Source: Candidatus Aquidulcis sp. | Lineage (GTDB): Bacteria > Chloroflexota > Anaerolineae > UBA4142 | Length of the DNA stretch: 42,702 bases | Assembly (NCBI GenBank): GCA_020723345.1 | Contig: DYJA01000003.1 | Location: forward strand, 76,972 to 119,673 | Direction: 5' to 3' | Part shown: in pieces, positions 7,569-14,941 of the stretch | How positions within the stretch are numbered: the stretch's first letter is position 1 | Layout of the letters: the number at the start of each line of letters is the position of its first letter | Notes under the pieces: model-generated | Databases searched by the model: none | The model's input: only the letters and a program-made list of their open reading frames with translations | Told to the model about the DNA's origin: nothing | Position numbers and translations under genes: made by a program

Positions 7569-8234
7569 GACGCGCGGCACGCCCGTGATGCGGATTCCTG
7601 CGCCGCGCACTTTGTACTTGATGTTCACCGCGATCAAAACCGCCGTCAGCGCCTCGACGGCAACGGCGTTCGCGAGCGCGCCGCCGTCGAACGCGTCGAC
7701 GCCAATGCAGCGAATCAAATCGATCGCCGTCGCGCGCGCGTCTTTGTCGTTGCCGCAGACGATCACGTCCGTCTCGATTTTCTCTTCGACCGCTTCGAGT
7801 TTTTCAGGCGAGATGTTTTGGAACGCGCAAACGACTTTCACCCCATCGCCAAAGAATTGCTGTACCTCTGCCGTGACCGATCCGGCGGCAGGCGGTTTCG
7901 CGCGGCTCTTGCGTTCCGGGTCAAGCGACGACGCGACGCTGATGACGATTTTGCCTTGCGCCGCGTCGCGTATGTCTTCGAGAATCGGTGGCATCCCGGC
8001 GTACGGCACCGCGAGCAGAACGACGTCGGCTTGCGCCGCCGCATCGCGATTGGAATATCCTTCGACACGCGGAGCGGCTGCGCCGAGCCGCGCGTTCAAT
8101 GCGCTTGCCGCGTTCTGCGCCTTTGCCGCGTCGCGCGAACCGATCAACACGCGCACTCCGGCTTTTGCAAAGCGCGCGGCGATGGCATTACCTTCTCTTC
8201 CCGTACCCCCGATGACGGCTAACGTTGTTTTCAT
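7566..8234 (-). CDS. npdG: NADPH-dependent F420 reductase
   Basis: 222 residues. Transfers hydride between NADP(H) and F420. N-terminal Rossmann motif LAVIGGTGREGNAIAARFA, then VLIGSRDAAKA for the NADP phosphate, then DVVLLAVPYAG and a long C-terminal helical part with VKVVCAFQNI and CGNDKDA typical of the family. ATG at 8234 is chosen: AAAGGA is upstream and the glycine-rich motif follows at once; the longer open frame upstream overlaps the hydrolase gene and is not credible. It precedes cofE. Confidence 0.92.
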   Translation of the reverse strand: MKTTLAVIGGTGREGNAIAARFAKAGVRVLIGSRDAAKAQNAASALNARLGAAAPRVEGYSNRDAAAQADVVLLAVPYAGMPPILEDIRDAAQGKIVISVASSLDPERKSRAKPPAAGSVTAEVQQFFGDGVKVVCAFQNISPEKLEAVEEKIETDVIVCGNDKDARATAIDLIRCIGVDAFDGGALANAVAVEALTAVLIAVNIKYKVRGAGIRITGVPRV

Positions 8235-8254
8235 TTGTCCTTTCGTTGTTCGAC

Positions 8255-9346
8255 TCATCCGCCTCGCTTGACGTACTTGTCGAAGAAGGCGATTGACCGC
8301 TGCATCGCAACCGAAAAATTTTTGGAGAGATTGTGATCGTCGTTCTGATACCGGAAGAATTCGGCAACCTTGCCCGCCGCGAGGACTTGCGTATGCAGGG
8401 ATTGTGAAAAGATCCAGGGAACTTCGGCGTCCGCCTCGCTGTGATGCAATTGAATCGGACCGGAAAGATCGGCCAGGTAGGCATTGGGTGAAATCGAATT
8501 CCAGAATTCCGGATTCTCCGCCGGAGTTCCATATTGCTCGAAGAAATTCTCGCGCCACCGGCGACTCGCGCTGGGCGTCGGAATATTCGTCGGTCGGCGT
8601 CGCCACTGTGAAATCAGATCGGGATAAGACGCGACGACGCCCGACCAGATCACTCCGGCTTTGATGTCCGGGCGAATGACCATCGCGCGCACGATGATCT
8701 GCCCGCCCATCGAATGTCCCCACATCCCGACGCGATTCGGATCGGCGTCCTTGTATCGTTTGATCGAAGCCATCGCGTTGAGAACGTCGATTGTATAGTC
8801 CGGCGATCCATACCCGCCGCGCGCCTCGCCTTCCGAATTTCCATGTCCGCGATAGTCCGAACGCAGAACGATGTAACCGGCGCGCGCAATCGCGTCCACA
8901 TAGTTGACGTACCGCTCGGTCGTCTTGTACGTGGCGGGCGGAATATAACCGTGATTGAAGAGGATCACCGGAAAACCGGTTTGGGGTTTCGCGCTATTTG
9001 GAACGGTCATCAGCGCGTAGATCTTCAATCCATCGGAAAGATAGGAAACGATATAGCGTTTGTAATTCGCGCCGGGCGCGAGCGTTTGTTCGATGGTGAT
9101 GTCGCTGCCCGGATACTCGCGCTGCCGCATACTTTCGATGGTGAGTGGATTGGGCGGCGTCGGAGTTGGCGCGCTCGTCGGCGTCACAGTTGGCAGCGCG
9201 ACATTCTGCGCTTGAGTTGGGAGTGGCGGCAAAGTGGCTGAGGGTTCAACCGGCTGAACAGGTAACGACTCGCCGATGCCGCATGCCGTTAGTAACGCCG
9301 ACAGACTGAGCAGCGCACTCAGTATGATCGATCTATTCACTTTCAA
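8255..9346 (-). CDS. Secreted lipoprotein alpha/beta-hydrolase
   Basis: 363 residues. A lipoprotein signal (LLSLSALLTAC, Cys about residue 22) is followed by a Pro/Thr-rich linker to about residue 67, then an alpha/beta-hydrolase domain of the acylaminoacyl-peptidase/dienelactone hydrolase type. Nucleophile Ser in GMWGHSMGGQ, acid in HHSEADAEVPW, His in NDDHNLSK; FNHGY provides the oxyanion region. The start is uncertain: TTG at 9346 or GTG at 9340, neither with a strong binding site. Substrate unknown; an exported esterase or peptidase role is inferred. It follows the amidohydrolase gene and precedes npdG, with 20 bp to the latter. Confidence 0.82.
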   Translation of the reverse strand: MKVNRSIILSALLSLSALLTACGIGESLPVQPVEPSATLPPLPTQAQNVALPTVTPTSAPTPTPPNPLTIESMRQREYPGSDITIEQTLAPGANYKRYIVSYLSDGLKIYALMTVPNSAKPQTGFPVILFNHGYIPPATYKTTERYVNYVDAIARAGYIVLRSDYRGHGNSEGEARGGYGSPDYTIDVLNAMASIKRYKDADPNRVGMWGHSMGGQIIVRAMVIRPDIKAGVIWSGVVASYPDLISQWRRRPTNIPTPSASRRWRENFFEQYGTPAENPEFWNSISPNAYLADLSGPIQLHHSEADAEVPWIFSQSLHTQVLAAGKVAEFFRYQNDDHNLSKNFSVAMQRSIAFFDKYVKRGG

Positions 9347-9366
9347 AGGTTCACACTTTATTCTAG

Positions 9367-9388
9367 AAGTGAATTCAAGAATTCACTT
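9367..9388. repeat. Small perfect palindrome after the amidohydrolase
   Basis: Arms AAGTGAATTC and GAATTCACTT with a 2-base spacer. It lies between the amidohydrolase stop and the lipoprotein start. No T run follows, so a terminator role is weak; it could be a protein site. Confidence 0.6.
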
Positions 9389-9397
9389 GAGTATAGA

Positions 9398-10750
9398 TTA
9401 CAGCGTCTGCACGCGCCGCCACACTTTTTGCGCGGCTTTTTTCGCGCGCGCCGCAATCGCGGCTTCATCGAGCGTGAGCAGTTCGCGATCCTTCATCAGC
9501 AGTTTGCCCGCGCCGATCGTGTGCGTGACGTGCGCGCCGTCAATGCCGAAGATGAGTTGCCACGGAAAATTACCGGCGGTCAGCGGCGTGTACGGAATGT
9601 AATCGAGCAAGATTATATCTGCGAACGCGCCAACTGACAACTCCCCCACGCGCGGCTTCCAAAAAACCTGCGCGATTTTTGCGTTGTTGGCGTACGCCAT
9701 CTGCAAAACCTGATCCGCGCCCATCACGCGCGGATCGCGCCGCGCCGCTTTGTACAAAAGGTACGCGGTCTTCATTTCGCAAAAGTGGTTGTTGGAAAAA
9801 CCATCGTTGCCCAAGCCGACGTTGACGCCGCGCCGCAACATCCCCAGCACATCCGCGACGCCGACCGCGTTATTCATGTTCGAGCGCGAATTGTGGACGA
9901 TGTTCGTCTTGGTGCGCCGCACCGTTTCGATTTCGCCGATGTCGAGGTGGACGCCGTGCGCGATGATCGTCTTGGGTCCCAAAATGCCGCGCGCGTCCAG
10001 CCGGTCGGCGGCGCGCATTCCGTACTTTTGCAGCGAATCGTCCTCATCCGCGATGTCTTCCGCGACGTGAAGATGAAAACCGGTGTTCAGTCCGTCGAGT
10101 GCGGCGCGCGCTTGCTCCAGCGTTTTGTCGGAGACGGTGAAGGGTGCGTGTAATCCAAAAGATGCCGTGATACGTGTTGCGTGTTGCGTGACGCGCTCCC
10201 CTGCGACCCTTTTGATGAACCGCACGTTCTCGCGAATACCGGCTTTTGCCCCCGCCGCGCCGTTGCGATCCGTGACTTCGTAACAGAGGGACGCGCGCAC
10301 ACCGGATTCCAGCACCGCGTCGGCGATCGCGTCGAGCGAGCCGTCAATCGCGTTCGGACTCGCGTGGTGATCGATCAGCGTCGTCGTCCCGTTGCGAATC
10401 GCGTCCACGAGACAGACGAGCGCGGACAATCGGCAATCTTCGAGCGTCAGCGCGCGGTCGATCTTCCACCACAATTTGTCGAGGATTTCCGGAAAGTTCC
10501 GCGCGGCGGGACCGGGCGGTAGTGACATGCCGCGCGCGAACGCGCCGTAAAAGTGCGTGTGCGCGACGATGCTGCCGGGCATCACGAGTTTGCCGCGCGC
10601 GTCGAGTTTTTCCGCGCGCGGATATTTTCTCTCCAGCGCGCGCGTCGCGCCGATGTCCGCGATCTTGTCGCCGCGAATGTACACCGCGCCATTTTCGATG
10701 ACGCGATTTTCCGCGCCGAGCGTGATGAGCGTGCCGTTGGTGATTAACAT
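9398..10750 (-). CDS. ssnA: SsnA-like metal-dependent amidohydrolase
   Basis: 450 residues. Amidohydrolase-superfamily deaminase related to SsnA and to S-adenosylhomocysteine/chlorohydrolase enzymes. Metal ligands are visible: HTHFYGAF (HxH), HLHVAED, IAHGVHLD and GLGNDGFSNN (Asp). SsnA is associated in Enterobacteria and Clostridia with the selenium-linked purine cluster (family knowledge). GGAGGGCGG precedes the ATG. A run of ACGCAACACG words at 10166-10195 encodes residues near VTQHATRIT, in a spot where relatives are shorter as I recall, so an in-frame repeat insertion is suspected. Family firm; SsnA subfamily likely; substrate unproven. Confidence 0.8.
   Translation of the reverse strand: MLITNGTLITLGAENRVIENGAVYIRGDKIADIGATRALERKYPRAEKLDARGKLVMPGSIVAHTHFYGAFARGMSLPPGPAARNFPEILDKLWWKIDRALTLEDCRLSALVCLVDAIRNGTTTLIDHHASPNAIDGSLDAIADAVLESGVRASLCYEVTDRNGAAGAKAGIRENVRFIKRVAGERVTQHATRITASFGLHAPFTVSDKTLEQARAALDGLNTGFHLHVAEDIADEDDSLQKYGMRAADRLDARGILGPKTIIAHGVHLDIGEIETVRRTKTNIVHNSRSNMNNAVGVADVLGMLRRGVNVGLGNDGFSNNHFCEMKTAYLLYKAARRDPRVMGADQVLQMAYANNAKIAQVFWKPRVGELSVGAFADIILLDYIPYTPLTAGNFPWQLIFGIDGAHVTHTIGAGKLLMKDRELLTLDEAAIAARAKKAAQKVWRRVQTL
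10166..10195. repeat. In-frame ACGCAACACG word array inside the ssnA-like gene
   Basis: The minus strand carries consecutive words CACGCAA, CACGCAA and CACGTAT in frame with the amidohydrolase. The words belong to the same family as the intergenic arrays at 7538-7568 and 25517-25558. Confidence 0.55.
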
Positions 10751-10761
10751 ATCCGCCCTCC

Positions 10762-10934
10762 TGTCATTGCGAGGAGCATCCTGAGCGGAATCGGAGCGAA
10801 GCGAAGATGGAGTCGAAGGATGCGGTGCTGGGCGATAGTCGAAGCAAGCAATCCCCAGGTTACTCGGAGATTGCTTCGCATCCTTCGACTACGCGGCAGA
10901 GACCGCCGCTCCGCTCAGGACGCTCGCAATGACA
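10762..10934. repeat. Composite CATTGCGAG / CTGAGCGGA inverted repeat
   Basis: The outer arms TGTCATTGCGAG (from 10762) and CTCGCAATGACA (to 10934) are exact inverses about 150 bp apart. Inside them lie paired segments: CATCCTGAGCGGA...GTCGAAGGATGC against GCATCCTTCGAC...CCGCTCAGGA, and GAAGCAAGCAATCCCC against GGAGATTGCTTCG. It fills the gap between the PLP enzyme stop and the amidohydrolase start and should form a large cruciform or RNA structure. Confidence 0.8.
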
Positions 10935-10943
10935 CGTGCCGCG

Positions 10944-12323
10944 CTAGCCGCGCGCCGACTTCAACTTTGCATCAATCTCGCCAACCATCTGCTGATGGTT
11001 GATCCACCATTCTTGACCGGTCTGCGCGTTCAACTCTTCGACCGTCTTGCCTTGTTGTTCGATCCACGTGTAATATTTCAAGTGATGCCACTGCTTGCGC
11101 GTGTCGGTCGTACCTTCGCGAATCCAATCGGTCTTTTGATCGCAAAAGATGTGAGCGCGCGCGGTTGCTTCGGCTTCGTCCATCTTGCCGAACATTTTCG
11201 TCATGTCGTCCATTACCGAGTGATAACGATCGATCGCGTCGGTGCAAATCGTGACGATGACGTCGTTCTTGCCGAAGCCATAAAACTTCGCGGTTTTGAT
11301 CGCGCCGAGGACGTTGCACACGCCGCTGATGCCAAAAATCGCTGCCATTTTTTCAACCGACGCGCGCGGCACGCCGAATCGCTTGACGAGCGTGTTCCAT
11401 CCGGCTTCTTCGGTGAGCAACTGCAAACCTTTCTTGCACTCGATGTCGTCGAGGCACATCATCGCATCCTGGTTCATCACGTTGTGAATCCAGGTCACGT
11501 GCTTGTCGCCGATGCCTTGAATGTCGTGCGAGCCGTAGCCGTTGTTGAAAAGCGTGGGACATTGAATCGGTTCGAGTCCGACAATTTTGTGATCGTGCCA
11601 CACTTGCTTCAAGCGATCACCCGCGGCAATCGTGCCCGCGCTGCCCATCGCGGAGCAGTACGCGGAAATCTTGCCGGTGCCGATGCCTTGCTGCTTCAGC
11701 ACATCCGCAAGTTCGACAATCGTGCCGCCGGTGACGTGATAGTGGAAACGATAGTTGCCCATCACTTCGAACTGATTGAGGATGCGGACTTGCGGATCTT
11801 GGCGCAGGCGATGCGTCTCGTCGTAAATTTCCTTGACGTTCGATTCCGAGCCGGGCGTCTTGATGATGCGCGCGCCGTACGACTCGATGCGCGCGAAACG
11901 TTCCTTGCTCATTTCGGCGGGCAAGACGACGATGCTGTCAAAGCCCATCCGGCAGCCGACGTACGCGCCGCCGATGCCGTAGTTGCCGGTCGAGGGCCAA
12001 ACGAGCGTGTGCACGCTGGGATCCACTTCGCCGAACATTTGCTTTTCGATCAGCACGGAATACGCCGCGCCGACTTTGTGCGAGCCGCTCGGAAAATCTT
12101 TGCCGTAGAGGACGACGATGTTCGCGTCCACGCCGGTCAACTCTTTCGGCATGACGTGATAGTAGATGTTGTTGTTGCTATCACGCCAAGTGATGTTGAA
12201 CAGGTTGATCGGATCGAGCGGGTCTTTCGTTCTTGCTTCAACCGCGCGCTTGCGAATCTCCGGCGCGATCTGGTTGGGATGAAGCATTTCTTCGAAGGTG
12301 GGACCAAGAATTAGTTTGGACAT
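10944..12323 (-). CDS. PLP-dependent enzyme of the cysteine synthase/tryptophan synthase beta fold
   Basis: 459 residues. Fold-type II PLP enzyme. PSGSHKVGAAYS carries the Schiff-base Lys, STGNYGIGGAYVG the substrate-binding Asn loop, and SAMGSAGTIAAG the glycine-rich phosphate loop. It is longer than cysteine synthase (about 310) and not a clear match to diaminopropionate ammonia-lyase (YgeX). Close relatives are usually named only as PLP-dependent cysteine synthase family proteins. GGAGATACCC precedes the ATG. It is followed by the ssnA-like gene, so a beta-elimination or replacement step on an amino acid from purine or ureide breakdown is possible, but this is inference from neighbourhood. 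Confidence 0.82.
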   Translation of the reverse strand: MSKLILGPTFEEMLHPNQIAPEIRKRAVEARTKDPLDPINLFNITWRDSNNNIYYHVMPKELTGVDANIVVLYGKDFPSGSHKVGAAYSVLIEKQMFGEVDPSVHTLVWPSTGNYGIGGAYVGCRMGFDSIVVLPAEMSKERFARIESYGARIIKTPGSESNVKEIYDETHRLRQDPQVRILNQFEVMGNYRFHYHVTGGTIVELADVLKQQGIGTGKISAYCSAMGSAGTIAAGDRLKQVWHDHKIVGLEPIQCPTLFNNGYGSHDIQGIGDKHVTWIHNVMNQDAMMCLDDIECKKGLQLLTEEAGWNTLVKRFGVPRASVEKMAAIFGISGVCNVLGAIKTAKFYGFGKNDVIVTICTDAIDRYHSVMDDMTKMFGKMDEAEATARAHIFCDQKTDWIREGTTDTRKQWHHLKYYTWIEQQGKTVEELNAQTGQEWWINHQQMVGEIDAKLKSARG

Positions 12324-12353
12324 GGGTATCTCCTTGATAGATTTGGCGAGTTC

Positions 12354-12370
12354 GGAAACCTGTCAGGTCT
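12354..12370. repeat. REP half-site beside the RAYT gene
   Basis: GGAAACCTGTCAGGTCT, one arm of the palindrome found complete at 12743-12776 and 13035-13068, with one base changed. It sits immediately downstream of the transposase stop. Confidence 0.8.
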
Positions 12371-12372
12371 GT

Positions 12373-12981
12373 TCAATCGGCATCCTCTCCAATCAACTCC
12401 GCAATTTGCATTTCGTCAATCGGAAGATTGTGCGCTGATTTGAAATTGCTATCGCCGCTGAACCACTCCAACACAACGTCGCGGCAGAGTCGTGTTGGTT
12501 TCGTGGAAAAGAACGCTTGGTATGACGAGTATGGATACTCGCGAAAATCGCTGACGAAACCGTGCTTTTGCGGATTCAGGTGGATGTAGCGAATCAAGTT
12601 GGTGAAATATTCGTCGCGCGTTACGCGAATTCTGCCAAACGGTCGTTGAAACAGATTGCCCGTGCGCCCGTACGCAATATTGATGGATTTGGTGTAACTG
12701 TTGAACAAGTTGGAAAATTGTTGGGAGGGCTCCAGGTACTTTAGACCTGTCAGGTTTCCGGAAACCTGACAGGTCTCACACTCGCGAATCCGCGTCAAGA
12801 GATGGAAATGATTCCGCAACAAACAATACGCAAATGTTTCTGCAATCGGCTCGATGTGCTTGGCGTACAGCGTCAGGAAATAGCCATAGTTGCGCGGCTC
12901 GCGGAAAATGTTTTCGCCGCCATTGCCGCGATTGTAGATGTGATAGTACGCGCCATGGACAAGCGGGATTTGCTTTTGCAT
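12373..12981 (-). CDS. REP-associated tyrosine transposase (RAYT)
   Basis: 202 residues. HUH/Y1 single-strand transposase of the IS200-like RAYT type. N-terminal YYHIYNRGN is the family start, HFH at 58-60 is the metal-binding pair, and the catalytic Tyr is probably Y96 in NSYTKSIN; GNLFQRPFGRIRV and YIHLNPQKHG follow as usual. GGAAG precedes the ATG. A perfect 34-bp REP palindrome lies in frame at 12743-12776 and codes for about residues 69-80 (ETCQVSGNLTGL), between the HFH motif and Tyr. Further REP copies flank the gene on both sides. Whether the enzyme tolerates the insert is unknown; the frame is intact. Confidence 0.9.
   Translation of the reverse strand: MQKQIPLVHGAYYHIYNRGNGGENIFREPRNYGYFLTLYAKHIEPIAETFAYCLLRNHFHLLTRIRECETCQVSGNLTGLKYLEPSQQFSNLFNSYTKSINIAYGRTGNLFQRPFGRIRVTRDEYFTNLIRYIHLNPQKHGFVSDFREYPYSSYQAFFSTKPTRLCRDVVLEWFSGDSNFKSAHNLPIDEMQIAELIGEDAD
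12743..12776. repeat. Perfect 34-bp REP palindrome inside the RAYT gene
   Basis: Arms AGACCTGTCAGGTTTCC and its exact reverse complement, with no spacer. Each arm contains the mini-palindrome ACCTG-T-CAGGT. It adds in-frame codons to the transposase gene. Confidence 0.92.
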
Positions 12982-13034
12982 CGTTGCTTCCCGTCAAGAC
13001 GTGTCCGGTCTGTCAATTCGCATTGCCGCTACCA

Positions 13035-13068
13035 AGACCTGTCAGGTTTTTAGAAACCTGACAGGTCT
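13035..13068. repeat. REP palindrome upstream of the RAYT gene
   Basis: AGACCTGTCAGGTTT and GAAACCTGACAGGTCT around a very short loop; same family as the copy inside the transposase gene and the copy at 39221-39253. Confidence 0.9.
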
Positions 13069-13087
13069 GAATTCCCAAAATTTTTCG

Positions 13088-13112
13088 CTGGGGGGCAAAC
13101 TACGCCCCCCAG
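13088..13112. terminator. GC-rich hairpin downstream of the TIR-FGE gene
   Basis: Perfect 9-bp arms CTGGGGGGC and GCCCCCCAG with a 7-base loop. On the minus strand it lies 45 bases after the TIR-FGE stop. The bases that follow are A/T-rich but not a clean T run, so termination is plausible rather than certain. Confidence 0.5.
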
Positions 13113-13121
13113 ACCCCCCGT

Positions 13122-13162
13122 TCAGAGTTCCAGAGTCCAGAGGGATCAGAGATCAGAGTCAG
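13122..13162. repeat. CTCTGATC-like words at the TIR-FGE stop
   Basis: Read on the minus strand, the TGA stop of the TIR-FGE gene is the first of about five degenerate words such as CTCTGATC, CTCTGGAC and CTCTGAAC. Single arm only. Confidence 0.7.
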
Positions 13163-14856
13163 GACGCGCCCGCGACGACCCGAAAACCGTCGTACCTGAG
13201 CCCGAAGTTCGGGACGTACCAGCCGCGACACGCCGCGCGGACGTAGTCGGAACCAAAGTCGAACGCGCCGCCGCGCAGCACGCGGGCTTGCCCAGACGCG
13301 GGTCCTTTGGGATTTTCCTTCAGCGAATTCTTGTAGTAGTTCTCGTCGTACCAATCCGCGCACCATTCCCAGACGTTGCCCGCCAGATCTGCAACGCCGT
13401 AGAAACTGTCTCCTTGCGGTGAGTATTTCCCAACAGGCGTTGTATCTCCAATTCCCGATTCAGAAGAGTTGCATCTGGACACGTCGAAATCTTTACCCCA
13501 GGGGTAGATGCGTTTCTCTTTTTTGATGTCGTCCCAACTTGCCGCTTTCTCCCATTCCGCTTCAGTCGGCAAGCGTTTGCCTACCCATTGCGCGTATGCA
13601 GTTGCGTCATCCCAAGAGACATTAACGACAGGATAATTTTCTTTGCCCTGCGGAATTTTTCCGTTTTGCCAATGAGATGGCGGTGAATGTTTTGCGGCAT
13701 CCACGAATTTTTTGTAATCCGCGTTTATCACGGGAAAGCGAGAAATGTAGAACGCGTCAAGGTAAACCGTGTGCGGTGGTTTTTCATCATCACTACCTTC
13801 ATTGCCGCCCATCATAAACTCACCAGCGGGGACAAGCAACAGTTCTCTGCCATCTTTGTCAACTTTTTTGGTCACGCCCGCTTGAACCATTGGCGACCAC
13901 GCGCGCTCGAACAAAGTTTGGGTGCGTTTGTAATTCGGCTTGGCGCGGCGGATTTGCTCAAACAACGGGAACGCCTTTGCCCAATCGTCTATATCCAGCG
14001 CGTCCAGCAATCGCTCGTAAATTTCCGCCAGCGCGATCCAGCGATTCGTCGTCGCCAATTTCGCGCGCGCGTCCAAAAACTGCGGATCGAGTTGCAACAA
14101 TTCTTCCAAGCGCGCGTGCGCGTCCTGCCACGATTCAGCGCGGTCGTCTTTGTCCGCCAGCGCTTGCTTCATCAAATCGTCGGCGGCAAGATAAAGTTGC
14201 AGTTTTTGCAGACGCGCAGGCGCGTCGCGATAATCGGCGATCTTTTCAAAGCGCGCGGCGGCTTCGCGCAAGTTGCCCTCGCCTTGAAGCGCGCGCGCTT
14301 CTTGGTAGAGATCCGCCAATTCATCGCGCGGGAGTGTCGGCGCGCGTGGCGGCGCGGGCGTGGATTTCGGCGGCGCGCTTGCTGTGGGTGTAGCGTGGGT
14401 GGAACGCGCGGGCACTGCGGTAGATGTCGGACGCGCCACCTTGAAACCCTTGCTCAACAACTCTTCCAGCGCGGCATCGTATCGCCCCACAAAATTGATG
14501 TAAAGCACAGGTTTCAGTAAAACCGGCAAATCACAGGGTTCGACGACAAGCGGAATGATCTCCGGACGCCCGCGCACACGCCCTTTCGAGTCGCGTTCGT
14601 TCTTGAGCGTAATCGCCGCGTTGATTTCTTCTTTGCACCAAGGCGAATCGAGCGCAGCAAGCGAAAGAATTGGAACATAGACATCGCACTTTTCCAAGCC
14701 CTCTGAAATGCGCGCCGCGATATTTTCGCCGGGCTGAATCGAGTACGCGTCAAAAAAGCCCTCCAAGCCGTGCTTGCGTAAATCGTCGCACAGCCGCTTG
14801 GCAAAGTCAATGTCTTTCCAAGAATGAGTGATGAAGAATTTGGGTGTCTGTGGCAT
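13159..14856 (-). CDS. TIR-TPR-FGE protein, possible defence effector or diversified receptor
   Basis: 565 residues. N-terminal TIR domain (about 1-140: FFITHSWKDIDFAKRL, then LDSPWCKEEI carrying the Glu that serves as the NAD-cleaving residue in active bacterial TIRs). Middle part (about 165-310) is helical, TPR-like, with YQEARALQGEGNLREAA-type repeats. C-terminal formylglycine-generating-enzyme fold (about 325-565: LVPAGEFMMGG, RLPTEAEWEKAA, GNVWEWCADWY, LRGGAF, GFRVV). The active-site CxxxxC of true FGE enzymes is absent, so the domain probably binds rather than modifies. The tail carries NNY-rich codons like a variable region. GGAGGCGCG precedes the ATG. It is divergent from the nucleotidyltransferase-HEPN gene. 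Role in sensing or immunity is inference. Confidence 0.85.
   Translation of the reverse strand: MPQTPKFFITHSWKDIDFAKRLCDDLRKHGLEGFFDAYSIQPGENIAARISEGLEKCDVYVPILSLAALDSPWCKEEINAAITLKNERDSKGRVRGRPEIIPLVVEPCDLPVLLKPVLYINFVGRYDAALEELLSKGFKVARPTSTAVPARSTHATPTASAPPKSTPAPPRAPTLPRDELADLYQEARALQGEGNLREAAARFEKIADYRDAPARLQKLQLYLAADDLMKQALADKDDRAESWQDAHARLEELLQLDPQFLDARAKLATTNRWIALAEIYERLLDALDIDDWAKAFPLFEQIRRAKPNYKRTQTLFERAWSPMVQAGVTKKVDKDGRELLLVPAGEFMMGGNEGSDDEKPPHTVYLDAFYISRFPVINADYKKFVDAAKHSPPSHWQNGKIPQGKENYPVVNVSWDDATAYAQWVGKRLPTEAEWEKAASWDDIKKEKRIYPWGKDFDVSRCNSSESGIGDTTPVGKYSPQGDSFYGVADLAGNVWEWCADWYDENYYKNSLKENPKGPASGQARVLRGGAFDFGSDYVRAACRGWYVPNFGLRYDGFRVVAGAS
13186..13263 (-). other. Candidate variable region in the FGE tail
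   Basis: Between the conserved LRGGA and GFRVV, most exposed positions use codons ending in C or T (TTC GAC TTT GGT TCC GAC TAC, later TAC GTC, TTC, CTC, TAC GAC). Each can be derived from AAC or AAT by changing only A, the hallmark of adenine mutagenesis by diversity-generating retroelements in FGE/C-lectin tails. No template repeat or reverse transcriptase is in the window, so this is a pattern, not proof. Confidence 0.4.
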
Positions 14857-14892
14857 CGCGCCTCCGCTGGGACAATTACGTTACGATTTACG

Positions 14893-14921
14893 TTGCCAAC
14901 TCACATCAACTATGCTACAAT
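14893..14921 (+). promoter_or_regulatory. Promoter of the nucleotidyltransferase-HEPN gene
   Basis: TTGCCA (14893-14898), a 17-bp spacer and TACAAT (14916-14921), 20 bases before the ATG at 14942. It supports that start over in-frame starts near 14828, which overlap the divergent TIR gene. Confidence 0.6.
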
Positions 14922-14941
14922 CATACTCGACAGTGACTCAA

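Noticed and set aside
8235-8723. N-terminal extension of the F420 reductase
   Set aside because: The longer frame overlaps the lipoprotein hydrolase gene and lacks conserved residues; the ATG at 8234 has a binding site and directly precedes the Rossmann motif.
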